64,000 nt of DNA, from positions 248,001 to 312,000 of the forward strand of contig CAWKCG010000043.1 of the NCBI GenBank assembly GCA_963847965.1, read 5' to 3'. Both the position numbers and the translations under genes were made by a program. The notes beneath the pieces are model-generated. The model worked only from the letters and a program-made list of their open reading frames with translations. It was not told where the DNA came from and ran no database searches. Below, piece after piece: positions 25,206 through 33,562 of the stretch. This stretch comes from Palsa-504 sp963847965. Its GTDB lineage: Bacteria; Actinomycetota; Actinomycetes; Streptosporangiales; Streptosporangiaceae. Numbering within the stretch: the stretch's first letter is position 1; every line of letters begins with the position of its first letter.

Positions 25206-26465
25206 TCACAGGGTCTCGACGTTCGGGCCGGACAGGACCTGCCGACAGTCCAGCACGTAACGCGCGTAGAGGCCTATATCGGTGGCCAGGAAGGCGTCAT
25301 GGTCGGTGAGTAGCACCACGATGTCGGCGGCGGCGATCTCCCCGGGCGTAGCGTCAACGCGGGCGACGGCCGGGGAGATGGCGGTCGGCTCGGTCACCAG
25401 CGGGTCGGCTACCCGGACTTCTGCGCCCATGCGCATCAGCAGTTCGGCGACGCGGATGGCGGGCGAATTGCGCGCGTCGCCGGTGTTCTTCTTGTATGCG
25501 AGCCCCAGCAGCAGTATCCGGGACCCGATCATGGGCCGCCCGCGCTTGTTCAATGCCAAGAGCAGCCGGCGAACGACGTAATCCGGCATGTGGCTGTTGA
25601 CGTCGTTGGCCAGCTCGACGAACCGGAAGCCCCGGCCCAGAGTCCGCTGCACCCGCCAGGACAGGTACGACGGGTCAATGGGCAGGCTGTGGCCGCCTAC
25701 TCCCGGGCCGGGAGTGAACGGCATGAACCCGAACGGCTTGGTGGATGCGGCGTTGATCGCCTCCCACACGTCGACGCCGAGCTCGTGCCCGAACATCGCC
25801 AGCTCGTTCGCCAGCGCGATATTCACGTGCCGGAAGGTGTTCTCGATCAGCTTGGCCAGTTCCGCCACGCACGGCGAGGAGACCGGTACCGTCCGGTCCA
25901 CAATTCCCTGGTAAAAGCTCTCCACCGCGGCCAGCGACTCATCATCAATGCCCGAAACGATCTTCGGCGTCGCGGCCAGGGTCCAGGATCCGTTTGCTGG
26001 GTCGATGCGCTCGGGGCTGTAGCCCAGGCGGAAATCGGTGCCCGCCGCCAGCCCGGACCCTTCTTCAAGCCAGGTGAGCACCTGCGCCTGGGTGGTTCCG
26101 GGGAAGGACGTGGACTCCAAGATCACCGTCGAGCCCGGGCGCAGGTAACGGGACAGCGTTCGGCTGGCCGCCTCGATGTAGGCCAGGTCGGGCAGGCCGT
26201 CCCGAAGCGGCGTGGGGACCGTGATCACGGCGACGTCGAAGCCGGTGCAGACGTCGGCATCCGCCGACAGCCAGAACCTTCCGGAGTTCAGCGCCGCGGC
26301 AAGCTCACAGGAGGACACGTCCTCGACGTACGATTCCCCGGCTTCCAGACGCTTTACCCGGACCGCGTCGGTGTCGTACCCGATAACCTCGTGCCCCACT
26401 GCGACGGCCCGGATCGCCAGCGGCAGACCCACGTATCCCAAGCCCGCCACCACTACCGCGGCCAC
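25206..26465 (-). CDS. Nucleotide-sugar (UDP-HexNAc-type) 6-dehydrogenase with Cys-to-Ser at the active site
   Basis: The 419-residue protein belongs to the UDP-ManNAc/UDP-GlcNAc dehydrogenase branch: VVVAGLGYVGLPLAIRAV (NAD site), YSPERIDPANGSWTLAATPK, LIENTFRHVNIALANELAMF and GLAYKKNTGDARNSPAIRV. At the position of the catalytic cysteine (GGHC in most relatives) it has GPGVGGHSLPIDPSYLSW, a serine. Whether this is a known variant of this subgroup or loss of function cannot be told here. The GTG at 26465 has GGGAGGA upstream. It would make a UDP-HexNAc uronic acid for the glycan. A partial copy lies at 24048-24430. Confidence 0.85.
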   Translation of the reverse strand: MAAVVVAGLGYVGLPLAIRAVAVGHEVIGYDTDAVRVKRLEAGESYVEDVSSCELAAALNSGRFWLSADADVCTGFDVAVITVPTPLRDGLPDLAYIEAASRTLSRYLRPGSTVILESTSFPGTTQAQVLTWLEEGSGLAAGTDFRLGYSPERIDPANGSWTLAATPKIVSGIDDESLAAVESFYQGIVDRTVPVSSPCVAELAKLIENTFRHVNIALANELAMFGHELGVDVWEAINAASTKPFGFMPFTPGPGVGGHSLPIDPSYLSWRVQRTLGRGFRFVELANDVNSHMPDYVVRRLLLALNKRGRPMIGSRILLLGLAYKKNTGDARNSPAIRVAELLMRMGAEVRVADPLVTEPTAISPAVARVDATPGEIAAADIVVLLTDHDAFLATDIGLYARYVLDCRQVLSGPNVETL

Positions 26466-26589
26466 GAGCGTCCTCCCGCCGGACGCGACGCCATAGAAAG
26501 CTCACGATGCCGCCACGCGCAACACCGCCGGTGTGGCTGAATGGCGGTAGCCCAGTACAGCACGCATGATGAGGACTCAGGCCGCTCCT

Positions 26590-26740
26590 TAACCACATTC
26601 CCCCCAGCCAGAAAGTCCGCCCCTGGTGTCGCCCAGCGAACGTTCACGCCCGCCGTTCGTCAGGCAACTCAAAGTACTTGATCTGCGACTTTCAGTAACT
26701 AGCTTAACGATCTGCTATCAGCATGTCCACGTAGCTGAAC
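26590..26740 (-). promoter_or_regulatory. Shared glycan-gene leader, copy 4 (upstream of the UDP-HexNAc dehydrogenase)
   Basis: Minus-strand blocks: TGGACATGCTGATAG (near 26730), TAGTTACTGAAAGTC, AAGTACTT, GAACGTTCGCTGGGC and GACTTTCTGGCTGGGGGGAA (26617 down to 26598). Spacing matches copies 2 and 3. The start codon is about 130 bp downstream, leaving room for a structured 5' leader. Confidence 0.65.
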
Positions 26741-26813
26741 TGCGAGAGCGTCGGCCCGCTGGGATAGGCTCCGTGCGGCAGCAGGTGTCCCCCTCAACCG
26801 GAAGGCACGGACG

Positions 26814-27842
26814 ATGCAGGTCCTGATCGCCGGGGGCGCAGGCTACATCGGCAGCACAATCGCCTCGGCTTGCTCGGATTCCGGCATCAACCCAGTGATC
26901 CTGGACAGTCTCGTGACGGGCAGACGCGAGCTGGCGGCGGGCCGGGAGTTCTATGAAGGCGAAATCGCAGACGGCGAGTTGATCGATCGCATCTTCGCGG
27001 AGCACCCGGACATCGGCGCGGTGATCCATTGCGCGGCCCTGATCGTGGTCCCCGATTCGGTAGCCGATCCGGTCGGGTACTACCGGGCCAACGTGACCAA
27101 GAGCTTGGACTTCGCCGCGCATCTGCTGCGCAACGGTTGCGGACGGCTGATCTTCAGTTCGTCGGCCGCCATTTACCGGGTCAGCGAGGACCTGAGCGTG
27201 GATGAGGACTCGCCGATCGATCCGCAGAGCCCGTACGCACGCACCAAGGCCGTGTGCGAGGCGATGTTCGCTGACATCGCCGCGACGCAGCCCATCCGCG
27301 TTATGTCCCTGCGGTACTTCAACCCGATCGGCGCGGATCCCAAGATGCGCACGGGCCTGCAACTTGCGCGGCCGACCCATGCGCTGGGCAAGATGATCCA
27401 GGCGCAAGAGGAGGGTGTTCCGTTCCTGGTCACCGGAACGGACTATCCGACGCGGGATGGGTCAGGCCTCAGGGATTACATCCACGTCTGGGACCTGGCC
27501 ACGGCCCACGTGGCCGCGCTGGACAAGTTCGATGCCCTACCAGGGCCGACGACCGTAATCAACCTGGGGACTGGTCGGGGTACCACTGTCCGGGAGCTTC
27601 TAGACGCGTTCAACCATGTCGCCGAGAGGCCGATCGAGGCACGCGACGCCGCGCGTCGGCCGGGTGACATAGCTGGCGCCTACACCCGGATCGACCGTGC
27701 GACGCGCCTTCTTGGTTGGCAGCCGCAATACGACATCACCACAGGCATCCGTCACTCGCTTCAGTGGGCCGCGATCCGCGACGAGATCCTCTCCGGAAAT
27801 GCCGCCTCGCCAAACCATCGAATTAACTCTCCGGAGCGCTGA
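26814..27842 (+). CDS. galE: UDP-glucose 4-epimerase
   Basis: The 342-residue extended SDR starts MQVLIAGGAGYIGSTIASAC. IFSSSAAIYRVSED contains the catalytic serine, SPYARTKAVCEAMF the Tyr-x3-Lys pair, LRYFNPIGADPKMRTG and GSGLRDYIHVWDLATAHVAA the substrate-binding and C-terminal signatures of GalE. It interconverts UDP-glucose and UDP-galactose and supplies galactose for the glycan. GGAAGG lies at suitable distance before the ATG. It is the last gene of the glycan region and is divergent from the UDP-HexNAc dehydrogenase. Confidence 0.88.
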   Translation: MQVLIAGGAGYIGSTIASACSDSGINPVILDSLVTGRRELAAGREFYEGEIADGELIDRIFAEHPDIGAVIHCAALIVVPDSVADPVGYYRANVTKSLDFAAHLLRNGCGRLIFSSSAAIYRVSEDLSVDEDSPIDPQSPYARTKAVCEAMFADIAATQPIRVMSLRYFNPIGADPKMRTGLQLARPTHALGKMIQAQEEGVPFLVTGTDYPTRDGSGLRDYIHVWDLATAHVAALDKFDALPGPTTVINLGTGRGTTVRELLDAFNHVAERPIEARDAARRPGDIAGAYTRIDRATRLLGWQPQYDITTGIRHSLQWAAIRDEILSGNAASPNHRINSPER

Positions 27843-28087
27843 CCCGGCTTTTCCGCTTCGCCACAGTCGGGTGGGTGAACGGCCACCGCGCCGGCGGGCT
27901 GGTGACACGGTGCGGTAGTGACGAATCGCCAGCGAACGAGTGCGCCGCGTGACATTATTGCCCTCGCAGTCACTCATTGTAGTTCCCTGACGCCGCTAGC
28001 CTGCTGCCGTCTTGAGAAGATAATCAGACGTACGCCCAGCTTGTGGCCTTATCTCCTGCTAAGAGCAGGGAGGAAGGCAATACCTTC

Positions 28088-29818
28088 ATGACCCAGGCCA
28101 TGACCCGGCGTAACCTGCTCCGCCTCGGCCTTGGCGCAGGCGGTGCCGTCGCCCTGCTGCCCGTGGGCGGCCGGGCGCTCGCCGGTCCCGCAGCCCGCGC
28201 CGCGGGTGCCACGCCTCAGCCTTGGCCCGGCGAAGGCGGCCAGCTCGCCTACTTCGGGCGGATGTTCCCGAAGCTGCAGCCGTTCCGGCCGGACGCGGAC
28301 GAGAACGTCACGCTGGCCAACCTGGCCACGCTGGCCGACGCGATGCTCGAGCCGGGCGGCGGGTTCGACACCACCCACGGCGCCGCCTACACCTACCTCG
28401 GCCAGTTCATCGACCACGACATAACCCTGGACCTGCAGCCCCAGCCCACGGCCAATTTCAGCTTCTCCGGACCGCGCGCCGACGACCCGCTGCTCGATCC
28501 GGCTGGCGACATCGTCTACGACTATGAGTCCAAGCGGCTGGACCTGTCGCAGATCTACGGTGGCGGCCCGAGCGTCTCCCCGCAGCTGTACGAGCCGGAC
28601 GGCCTGCACTTCCGGGTGCCGCTGAACGTCAACGGCGTGGTGGATCTCCCCCGCAATCCGGACGGGAGCGCAATCGTGGTGGAGAAGCGGGACGACGAGA
28701 ACCAGATCATCTCCCAGCTGCACGTCGCCTTCCTGCTATTTCACAACGCGGTCGCCGACGCCCTCGGCAGCAACTTCCTGACCACCCAGCAGACGGTCAT
28801 CAGCTACTACCAGCATGTCGTGCTGCATGACTTCATGCCGCTGGTGTTCGGCCAGAACGTGATCAACCAGATGCTGGCCGGGAAGCACCGCGTCTACGAT
28901 CCCGGCGCTGTCGTGAGCCGGCCGGTCATGCCGGTCGAGTTCAGCGCCGCTGCCTACCGGTTCGGGCACAGCCTGACCCGCAACGCTTACTCCTTGAACC
29001 CGGTGATCTCTCCCAACAACAAGAACGCCCGCAACAACCTGTTCTTGGGCGTGGGCGGGGCCACCGGCCCGGTCGGCGGGACGGGCGTGCCCATGACCCC
29101 AGCCGGCGACCTTCACGGCGGCTACCCGCTGACGTTGGACCACCAGATTGACTGGAGAAACTTCCACGAGAACCTGTTCGACTCCTCGGTGCCCGGCGCT
29201 TCCCTGCAGGTCCTCAAGCAGCCCGGCGCCGACGGGCTGCACATGATCTCACAGTCTCTGTTCGGCCAGCCGCCTGGCGTCCCCGCCGTCGGCACCGGGG
29301 CGGGCCTGCCGATCGGCGGGCCGTCCGGCGCCCAGCCGTCCGGGTCCAACTCGATCCAGTACCGGGATTTCGTACGCGGATTCTTCTACCAGCTCCCATC
29401 CGGCCAGGAGGTGGCGGCCGCGTACGGGCTCACCCCGATCGACCCGACGGTGGCGATCCCCGCCTCGATCCCCGGCTTCTCCACGGGCACCCCGCTGTTC
29501 TTCTACGTCCTGTACGAGGCGTACCTGAACAACCAGGGCTCCGCTGCCACCAACGACTTCGACAACACCGGCACGGCCAGCGACTTTCAGCAGGCCCAAC
29601 TCGGCCCGGTGGGTGCGCGGATCTGCGCGGACGTGCTGCTGCGGCTGATCCAACTGGACCCGTACGGCATCCTGCAGCAGCCGTTCACCCCGATGCCCCC
29701 GATCGCGCCAGAAGCCGGCCAGTTCGGCATCGCCGACCTGCTCCGGTTCGCCGGAGTAGTCCCGTCCGGCAGTTCGCCAGCTCCAGCGCTGAAACAGAAT
29801 GCCGGGCCGCAACCGTGA
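28088..29818 (+). CDS. Tat-exported haem peroxidase (animal peroxidase family)
   Basis: The ATG at 28088 gives a 576-residue protein starting MTQAMTRRNLLRLGLGAGGA, a twin-arginine signal with an Ala-rich h-region and an ALAGPAARA-type cleavage area. YTYLGQFIDHDITLDLQPQP contains the distal histidine and calcium-site aspartate of the An_peroxidase fold; HVAFLLFHNAVAD and AYRFGHSLTRNAYSLN (proximal histidine) are also diagnostic. GGGAGGAAGG lies upstream of the ATG. Bacterial members oxidise halides or phenolics outside the cell. It precedes the sortase gene with its own promoter region between, so a functional link is only positional. Confidence 0.88.
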   Translation: MTQAMTRRNLLRLGLGAGGAVALLPVGGRALAGPAARAAGATPQPWPGEGGQLAYFGRMFPKLQPFRPDADENVTLANLATLADAMLEPGGGFDTTHGAAYTYLGQFIDHDITLDLQPQPTANFSFSGPRADDPLLDPAGDIVYDYESKRLDLSQIYGGGPSVSPQLYEPDGLHFRVPLNVNGVVDLPRNPDGSAIVVEKRDDENQIISQLHVAFLLFHNAVADALGSNFLTTQQTVISYYQHVVLHDFMPLVFGQNVINQMLAGKHRVYDPGAVVSRPVMPVEFSAAAYRFGHSLTRNAYSLNPVISPNNKNARNNLFLGVGGATGPVGGTGVPMTPAGDLHGGYPLTLDHQIDWRNFHENLFDSSVPGASLQVLKQPGADGLHMISQSLFGQPPGVPAVGTGAGLPIGGPSGAQPSGSNSIQYRDFVRGFFYQLPSGQEVAAAYGLTPIDPTVAIPASIPGFSTGTPLFFYVLYEAYLNNQGSAATNDFDNTGTASDFQQAQLGPVGARICADVLLRLIQLDPYGILQQPFTPMPPIAPEAGQFGIADLLRFAGVVPSGSSPAPALKQNAGPQP

Positions 29819-29851
29819 ACCACTCGCGAACGGCCACGCGTCGTAGTTCAT

Positions 29852-29916
29852 CGGATGCAACCGTCCATATCGGTTGATAGCCGCTTGGCTCCTGTGCTCT
29901 GCTTTCCCAGACAGTC
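29852..29916 (+). promoter_or_regulatory. Repeated promoter element B, copy 1 (upstream of the sortase gene)
   Basis: CGGATGCAA, TCCATATCGGTTGATA, GGCTCCTGTGCTCT and CCCAGAC occur in the same order at 33612-33676, upstream of the cassette gene at 33698. The distance from CGGTTGATA to the start codon is about 60-65 bp in both. No classical -35/-10 pair fits well, so an alternative sigma factor is plausible. Confidence 0.6.
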
Positions 29917-29943
29917 GCGAATCCCGCGGCGACGGGAGCAACA

Positions 29944-30190
29944 TGGGCGAGCAAGGCGGCCGTGGCATGCCGTCCGGGAGTGTCCCTCCCGGCGGCCAGG
30001 CCGGGCCCGCGCCCATCCCGATGACATCGGCATGCGCCGCGGGAAATCCATCGTGGGCCCAGGTCCTGGGCACCACCATCCGCCTGTGGCTGGCCCGGCG
30101 AATGCCGCGCATCAGCATCGAATGGCCAGACATGTCGTCGGGCCAGGCGGCGGTCGGCCACTCGGCGCCTGTGCCCGTCCTGAGAACGCC
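29944..30190 (+). pseudogene. Original 5' end of the sortase gene, separated by a local duplication
   Basis: The ATG at 29944 (GGGAGCAAC upstream) opens a frame giving MGEQGGRGMPSGSV and then PSWAQVLGTTIRLWLARRMP and RISIEW (30049-30123). About 145 bp further on, the same stretch is repeated (30194-30273) and leads into the sortase in a different frame. The second copy therefore carries the functional downstream protein and the first copy has the native promoter and start. A single indel would fuse them. Confidence 0.6.
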
Positions 30191-30192
30191 GC

Positions 30193-30975
30193 GTGGATCC
30201 ATCCTGGGGACAGGTCCTTCTCACGACCATCCGCCTATGGCTGGCCCGCCGAATGCCGCGCATCAGCATCGAATGGCAGCACCCTGGCCGCTTCTCCCGC
30301 GGTGGCCTTCCGCGGTCCGCCCGGGGTTCGGCTCAGCGGGGTTCGTTCGGGCGGCTGCTGGCCGCTTCGGCGCTCGGCCTCGGGCTGCTGGCCGTAGGGG
30401 CCGGGACGGCCGGGATGGTCGTGGCCAGCAGTTCGGCCGGACCAGCGGTGCGCTTGCCCGCCAGGCCGACGCCGGTCCCTGCTCCATCGGGCCGGACGGT
30501 GGCGCCGGTCTGGCTGACCACCGTGCAGCGGACCGCGCAGCCGGATTTGCTGACCATTCCGGCCATCGGGGTGCGGACCAAGCTGGTGGACCTCGGTCTC
30601 AACCGCAACGGCACGCTCCAGGTACCAGCCAGCACCGCGGTGGCCGGCTGGTATAGCGGCAGCCCGCCGCCCGGCGCGGTCGGGGCCGCGGTCATCGCCG
30701 GCCACGTCGACTCCCGCGCCGGGCTGGGTGTCTTCTTCTGGCTGCGGACCCTCCGTCCCGGCGACCGCGTGTACGTCGGCCGCTCGGACGGGACCACGGT
30801 CGTCTTCACGGTGACGAGCGTCCAGATGTACGCGAAGGACCAGTTTCCGACGGCCGCGGTGTACGGTGCCGTTCCGGACGCGGAACTGCGGCTGATCACG
30901 TGCGGCGGAACCTTCGACCGATCCCTCGGCAGTTACCTCAGCAACGTCGTGGTATTCGCGCGACTGACCGGCTGA
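30193..30975 (+). CDS. Class F sortase
   Basis: The frame from the GTG at 30193 gives 260 residues. It begins with DPSWGQVLLTTIRLWLARRM, followed by a basic linker and one transmembrane segment (about residues 54-79). The catalytic domain contains IPAIGVRTKLVDLGLNRNG, VIAGHVDSRAGLGVFFWL (His171) and LRLITCGGTFDRSLGSY (Cys237, Arg243). The order and spacing match class E/F sortases of actinomycetes, which attach exported proteins to the cell wall. The likely substrates are the two DUF4397 proteins nearby. The GTG has only a weak ribosome binding site and the true start may be at 29944 in an undamaged allele. Confidence 0.85.
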   Translation: MDPSWGQVLLTTIRLWLARRMPRISIEWQHPGRFSRGGLPRSARGSAQRGSFGRLLAASALGLGLLAVGAGTAGMVVASSSAGPAVRLPARPTPVPAPSGRTVAPVWLTTVQRTAQPDLLTIPAIGVRTKLVDLGLNRNGTLQVPASTAVAGWYSGSPPPGAVGAAVIAGHVDSRAGLGVFFWLRTLRPGDRVYVGRSDGTTVVFTVTSVQMYAKDQFPTAAVYGAVPDAELRLITCGGTFDRSLGSYLSNVVVFARLTG

Positions 30976-31024
30976 TGCCGTCCTACGCGAGCCGATCGGC
31001 AGGGCCTCCGGCTCGCCGGTAAAC

Positions 31025-31094
31025 CGTGCGCCCATGTACCGATAAGCGACCAGACCACTGCGCACCGCAGTATCTCGGATGCAATCTTCCATAA
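31025..31094 (+). repeat. Orphan copy of promoter element B
   Basis: These 70 bp are almost identical to 33563-33632 (GTGCGCCCATGTACCGATAA, GCGACCAGACCACTGCGCAC, CGCAGTATCT, GGATGCAATCTTCCATA). Here the element stops before the CGGTTGATA block and no plus-strand gene follows; it lies between two convergent genes. It is probably debris of the rearrangement that duplicated the cassette. Confidence 0.75.
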
Positions 31095-31187
31095 AAGCGC
31101 GGGTCGCAGCCGAGCCACGCGAACTCCACCCCTCCAGACTATCGACCGGGCGACGCAACCATCGCCGAACTGGCCGTCATGGTCTGC

Positions 31188-32078
31188 TCACTGGCCGGCT
31201 GCGCTGGCCGTCCGGCGTGACCGGCGCAGGCTGGCGAACCCGGCCATGGTCAGCAGCGCGCCGACGGTGATGGTCAGCAGCCACGGCGCGGGATTCCCGG
31301 GCAGGCGGGGCGCGGTCCCGCCGAAGCCGGTGTTGGCTCCGCCCTGCGGCATGATCTGGCTGCCCACCGCGTCGGTGAGGGTATCTACCTTCAGCCCCGA
31401 CGAGTCGTCAAGCACCACGATGGTGTGAATCGTGTTAGCGGCGAGGTCGACCGACATGGCGGCGTGCTCACCCGGCGCCGTGAACTGCACGGTCCGGGTG
31501 CCTGGTGAGACGGCCACGTACGAGGTGGCCGAGCCGAAGGGAAGTTGCTGCGCCAGGACGTCCGGTCCGTAGCTGACCGTCACCCGAGGCTCCTTGAGCG
31601 AGGCCTGGAACACCCGGACAAGCACCTGTCCGGCCGGTGCGGTCATCTGGTCTTCGAGCACCTCCACCCGCAGGCCTGGATCGGGGCCGAGCGCAGCCAC
31701 GGTGTAGGCCTTCCCCGCGCTCACCGTGAAACTCGTGCTCAGCGCGGGAGCGCTTGACGCCGGCGCGCCGAAGCCCCGCATCGCCACCGTGTACTGGCCG
31801 GGGCTGACCGCCATGTAGGCGGAGACGTCGCCGTAGCTGACGTCTCTCAGTACGGTCGCGTGGCCGGGGTTGCTGAATGTATACAGGTACATGTCCATCG
31901 CCGGCGCCTTAGGGGACAGATGGGCAATCCTGACCCAGCCATCCTGCGAGGCCGCGGGTGCGGCGGAAGCCGTGGAAGCGGCGTATGCCGCGGGTGATGT
32001 GGCCGCGACCAGGGCAGCGGTGCCCGCCAGCAGCGTCGCGATCGTAGCCAGCCGGGCACCAAGCCAGAGCAGCCTCAT
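31188..32078 (-). CDS. DUF4397 surface protein, putative sortase substrate (copy 1)
   Basis: The 296-residue protein has an N-terminal signal peptide with ALVAATSPAAYAAS near its end. Two DUF4397-type beta domains follow (GWVRIAHLSPKAPAMDMYLY; VRVFQASLKEPRVTVSYGPD). The C-terminus is a sorting-type signal: GANTGFGGTAPRLPG, a hydrophobic helix and the basic tail RRSRR. DUF4397 proteins in actinomycetes are commonly encoded near class F sortases. The start is supported by GGTAAGGA. It is 13 bp behind its partner gene, forming a two-gene operon, and is paralogous to the protein at 34789-35694. Confidence 0.85.
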   Translation of the reverse strand: MRLLWLGARLATIATLLAGTAALVAATSPAAYAASTASAAPAASQDGWVRIAHLSPKAPAMDMYLYTFSNPGHATVLRDVSYGDVSAYMAVSPGQYTVAMRGFGAPASSAPALSTSFTVSAGKAYTVAALGPDPGLRVEVLEDQMTAPAGQVLVRVFQASLKEPRVTVSYGPDVLAQQLPFGSATSYVAVSPGTRTVQFTAPGEHAAMSVDLAANTIHTIVVLDDSSGLKVDTLTDAVGSQIMPQGGANTGFGGTAPRLPGNPAPWLLTITVGALLTMAGFASLRRSRRTASAAGQ

Positions 32079-32091
32079 GGTTCCTTACCTC

Positions 32092-33417
32092 TCAGTCGAT
32101 TAGTGTCTTGCGGGCACGTATTGGGCCGGCGATCGGGAAGGTGCGCGCCGGGACGCGCTGTTGGTCAACGGCCAGGACCGCCGTCAGCAGCCCCAGCGGG
32201 CTCGGTGCCGCGAACTCGATGGTCAGCGCGGCCTGGTCGGCCGCCGGGTGGATGATCACGGCGCGAGCGGGCTGGTACGGAGGGTCCTGCGCGTTCACCA
32301 AGGCGAGGGCTGCCGCAAGCTCGGCCGTTCCGTCAGCGCTGCCGCCGCTCGTCACGGTCACTTCCCGGTACAGCACCTGAACGCCGGGAGAGGCGTCGCC
32401 GAACGCCGTCACCCGGAAGGAGTACTGGGACGCCAGGGCAGCGAGCGTCGCCAGCAGCCGGGAATCCACCGCACCCGCCCGCAGCTGCGCGGCATCCTGC
32501 CTGGTGAACTGGATACGCCAGTTTCGGAGCAGCTGAGCGCCCGCGCTCTCGCGGGCGGCTAGATCGGCCCGCAGCGCGGATCTGTAGGCGGCCGCTCCGC
32601 CGGGCTCGGTCGCGCGGACGTCCACCCGGGTCCCGCCCGAACCGAAGCTCGCGATAACCGCAGGCGCGTACTCATCGGCGAGCTGGCTGCTCATCGGCGA
32701 TGAGGTTACGACCACGCTGGCGCCGAGCGGATTGTCCGACCCGGGCCGCATCGGCAGCACGCGACTCCCGATGACGCCCTGCGCCTGCAGCGCGGCGCAC
32801 ATGGCAGGGTCACACGCGATGATCGCCCCGCTGCTCACCTGGCTGACGATCCAGGCAACGGCCTGTTCCGCGGCCGCCGCAGCTAGGGAAGATGTACCGG
32901 GAGTGCCCGCCCGGTCGCCGTTGCCTACGGAGGAATTGCCCGCGGAGGGCATTCGCCCGGCCGATGGCGCGGTCCGGCTAAGCTCGGCGAACCCGAGGGC
33001 GGCCGCCGCGATGACCGCCAGAGCCAGGACGAGGACGGCCAGCTGCCAGCGCCGGGCGGCCACGTGACCCAGATGGCCAAGACGCCAACGGAACCAGCTC
33101 CGGTGTTCCGGTCCGGGTCCGCGTTCCCGTCCGGAACCGAGGGGCCTCACCCGCCTCAACACCCAGAGCTTGATGGTGGTGGCCAGGATCCGGCTCCACG
33201 ACGGCTGCGTCGGGGCACCCGGGGCAGGAGCCGCCGCATGTACCGAAGGCACCCCCAGGGCTAGCGCGGGTTCCGCCGTGTCACTGGACGGCGATCTTGT
33301 TCCCGCAGCGTGTCCCCGCGAGCCCGGAGGAGGCGACGTCGCGCGCTCCGGCACGGTCGGCGTCCCGGAGCTAAGGACTCTTCCTGGCAGGACCGAGTGG
33401 CGGTCGTCATCGCCCAC
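32092..33417 (-). CDS. Membrane-anchored cassette protein with SWxx-TT-LW motif (copy 1), function unknown
   Basis: The protein has a low-complexity N-terminus, the motif PSWSRILATTIKLWVLRR, a basic linker, one transmembrane segment (WQLAVLVLALAVIAAAALGF) and a large extracytoplasmic domain. That domain contains IIACDPAMCAALQAQGV with two cysteines, VIASFGSGGTRVDVRATEPG, VTAFGDASPGVQVLYREV and ends IEFAAPSPLGLLT. It is paralogous to 33698-34792 over its whole length. I recognise no named domain. GTG 33417 follows GGAGAGG but gives 73 residues before the motif; GTG 33252 would give about 18. A longer open frame reaching 34269 is antisense to the paralogue. Confidence 0.75.
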   Translation of the reverse strand: MGDDDRHSVLPGRVLSSGTPTVPERATSPPPGSRGHAAGTRSPSSDTAEPALALGVPSVHAAAPAPGAPTQPSWSRILATTIKLWVLRRVRPLGSGRERGPGPEHRSWFRWRLGHLGHVAARRWQLAVLVLALAVIAAAALGFAELSRTAPSAGRMPSAGNSSVGNGDRAGTPGTSSLAAAAAEQAVAWIVSQVSSGAIIACDPAMCAALQAQGVIGSRVLPMRPGSDNPLGASVVVTSSPMSSQLADEYAPAVIASFGSGGTRVDVRATEPGGAAAYRSALRADLAARESAGAQLLRNWRIQFTRQDAAQLRAGAVDSRLLATLAALASQYSFRVTAFGDASPGVQVLYREVTVTSGGSADGTAELAAALALVNAQDPPYQPARAVIIHPAADQAALTIEFAAPSPLGLLTAVLAVDQQRVPARTFPIAGPIRARKTLID

Positions 33418-33492
33418 ATCCGCCACCTCTCCGCCACCCCCGCGGCCCTGCAGGTCATGTGCGACAGGACAGCACAAGAGCACGCCGACGGC

Positions 33493-33513
33493 AACCAATA
33501 TCACCGATTGGTT
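33493..33513. promoter_or_regulatory. Inverted repeat in the divergent region between the two cassettes
   Basis: AACCAAT (33493-33499) and ATTGGTT (33507-33513) form a perfect 7-bp inverted repeat with a 7-bp spacer. It lies about 76 bp upstream of the proposed minus-strand start and just before the plus-strand element B. The geometry suits a dimeric regulator that could control both cassettes. Confidence 0.45.
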
Positions 33514-33562
33514 ATAAAGGCGTGCGACTCGACCAGATCTTCGTGTGCCTGCCGGTGGACGG

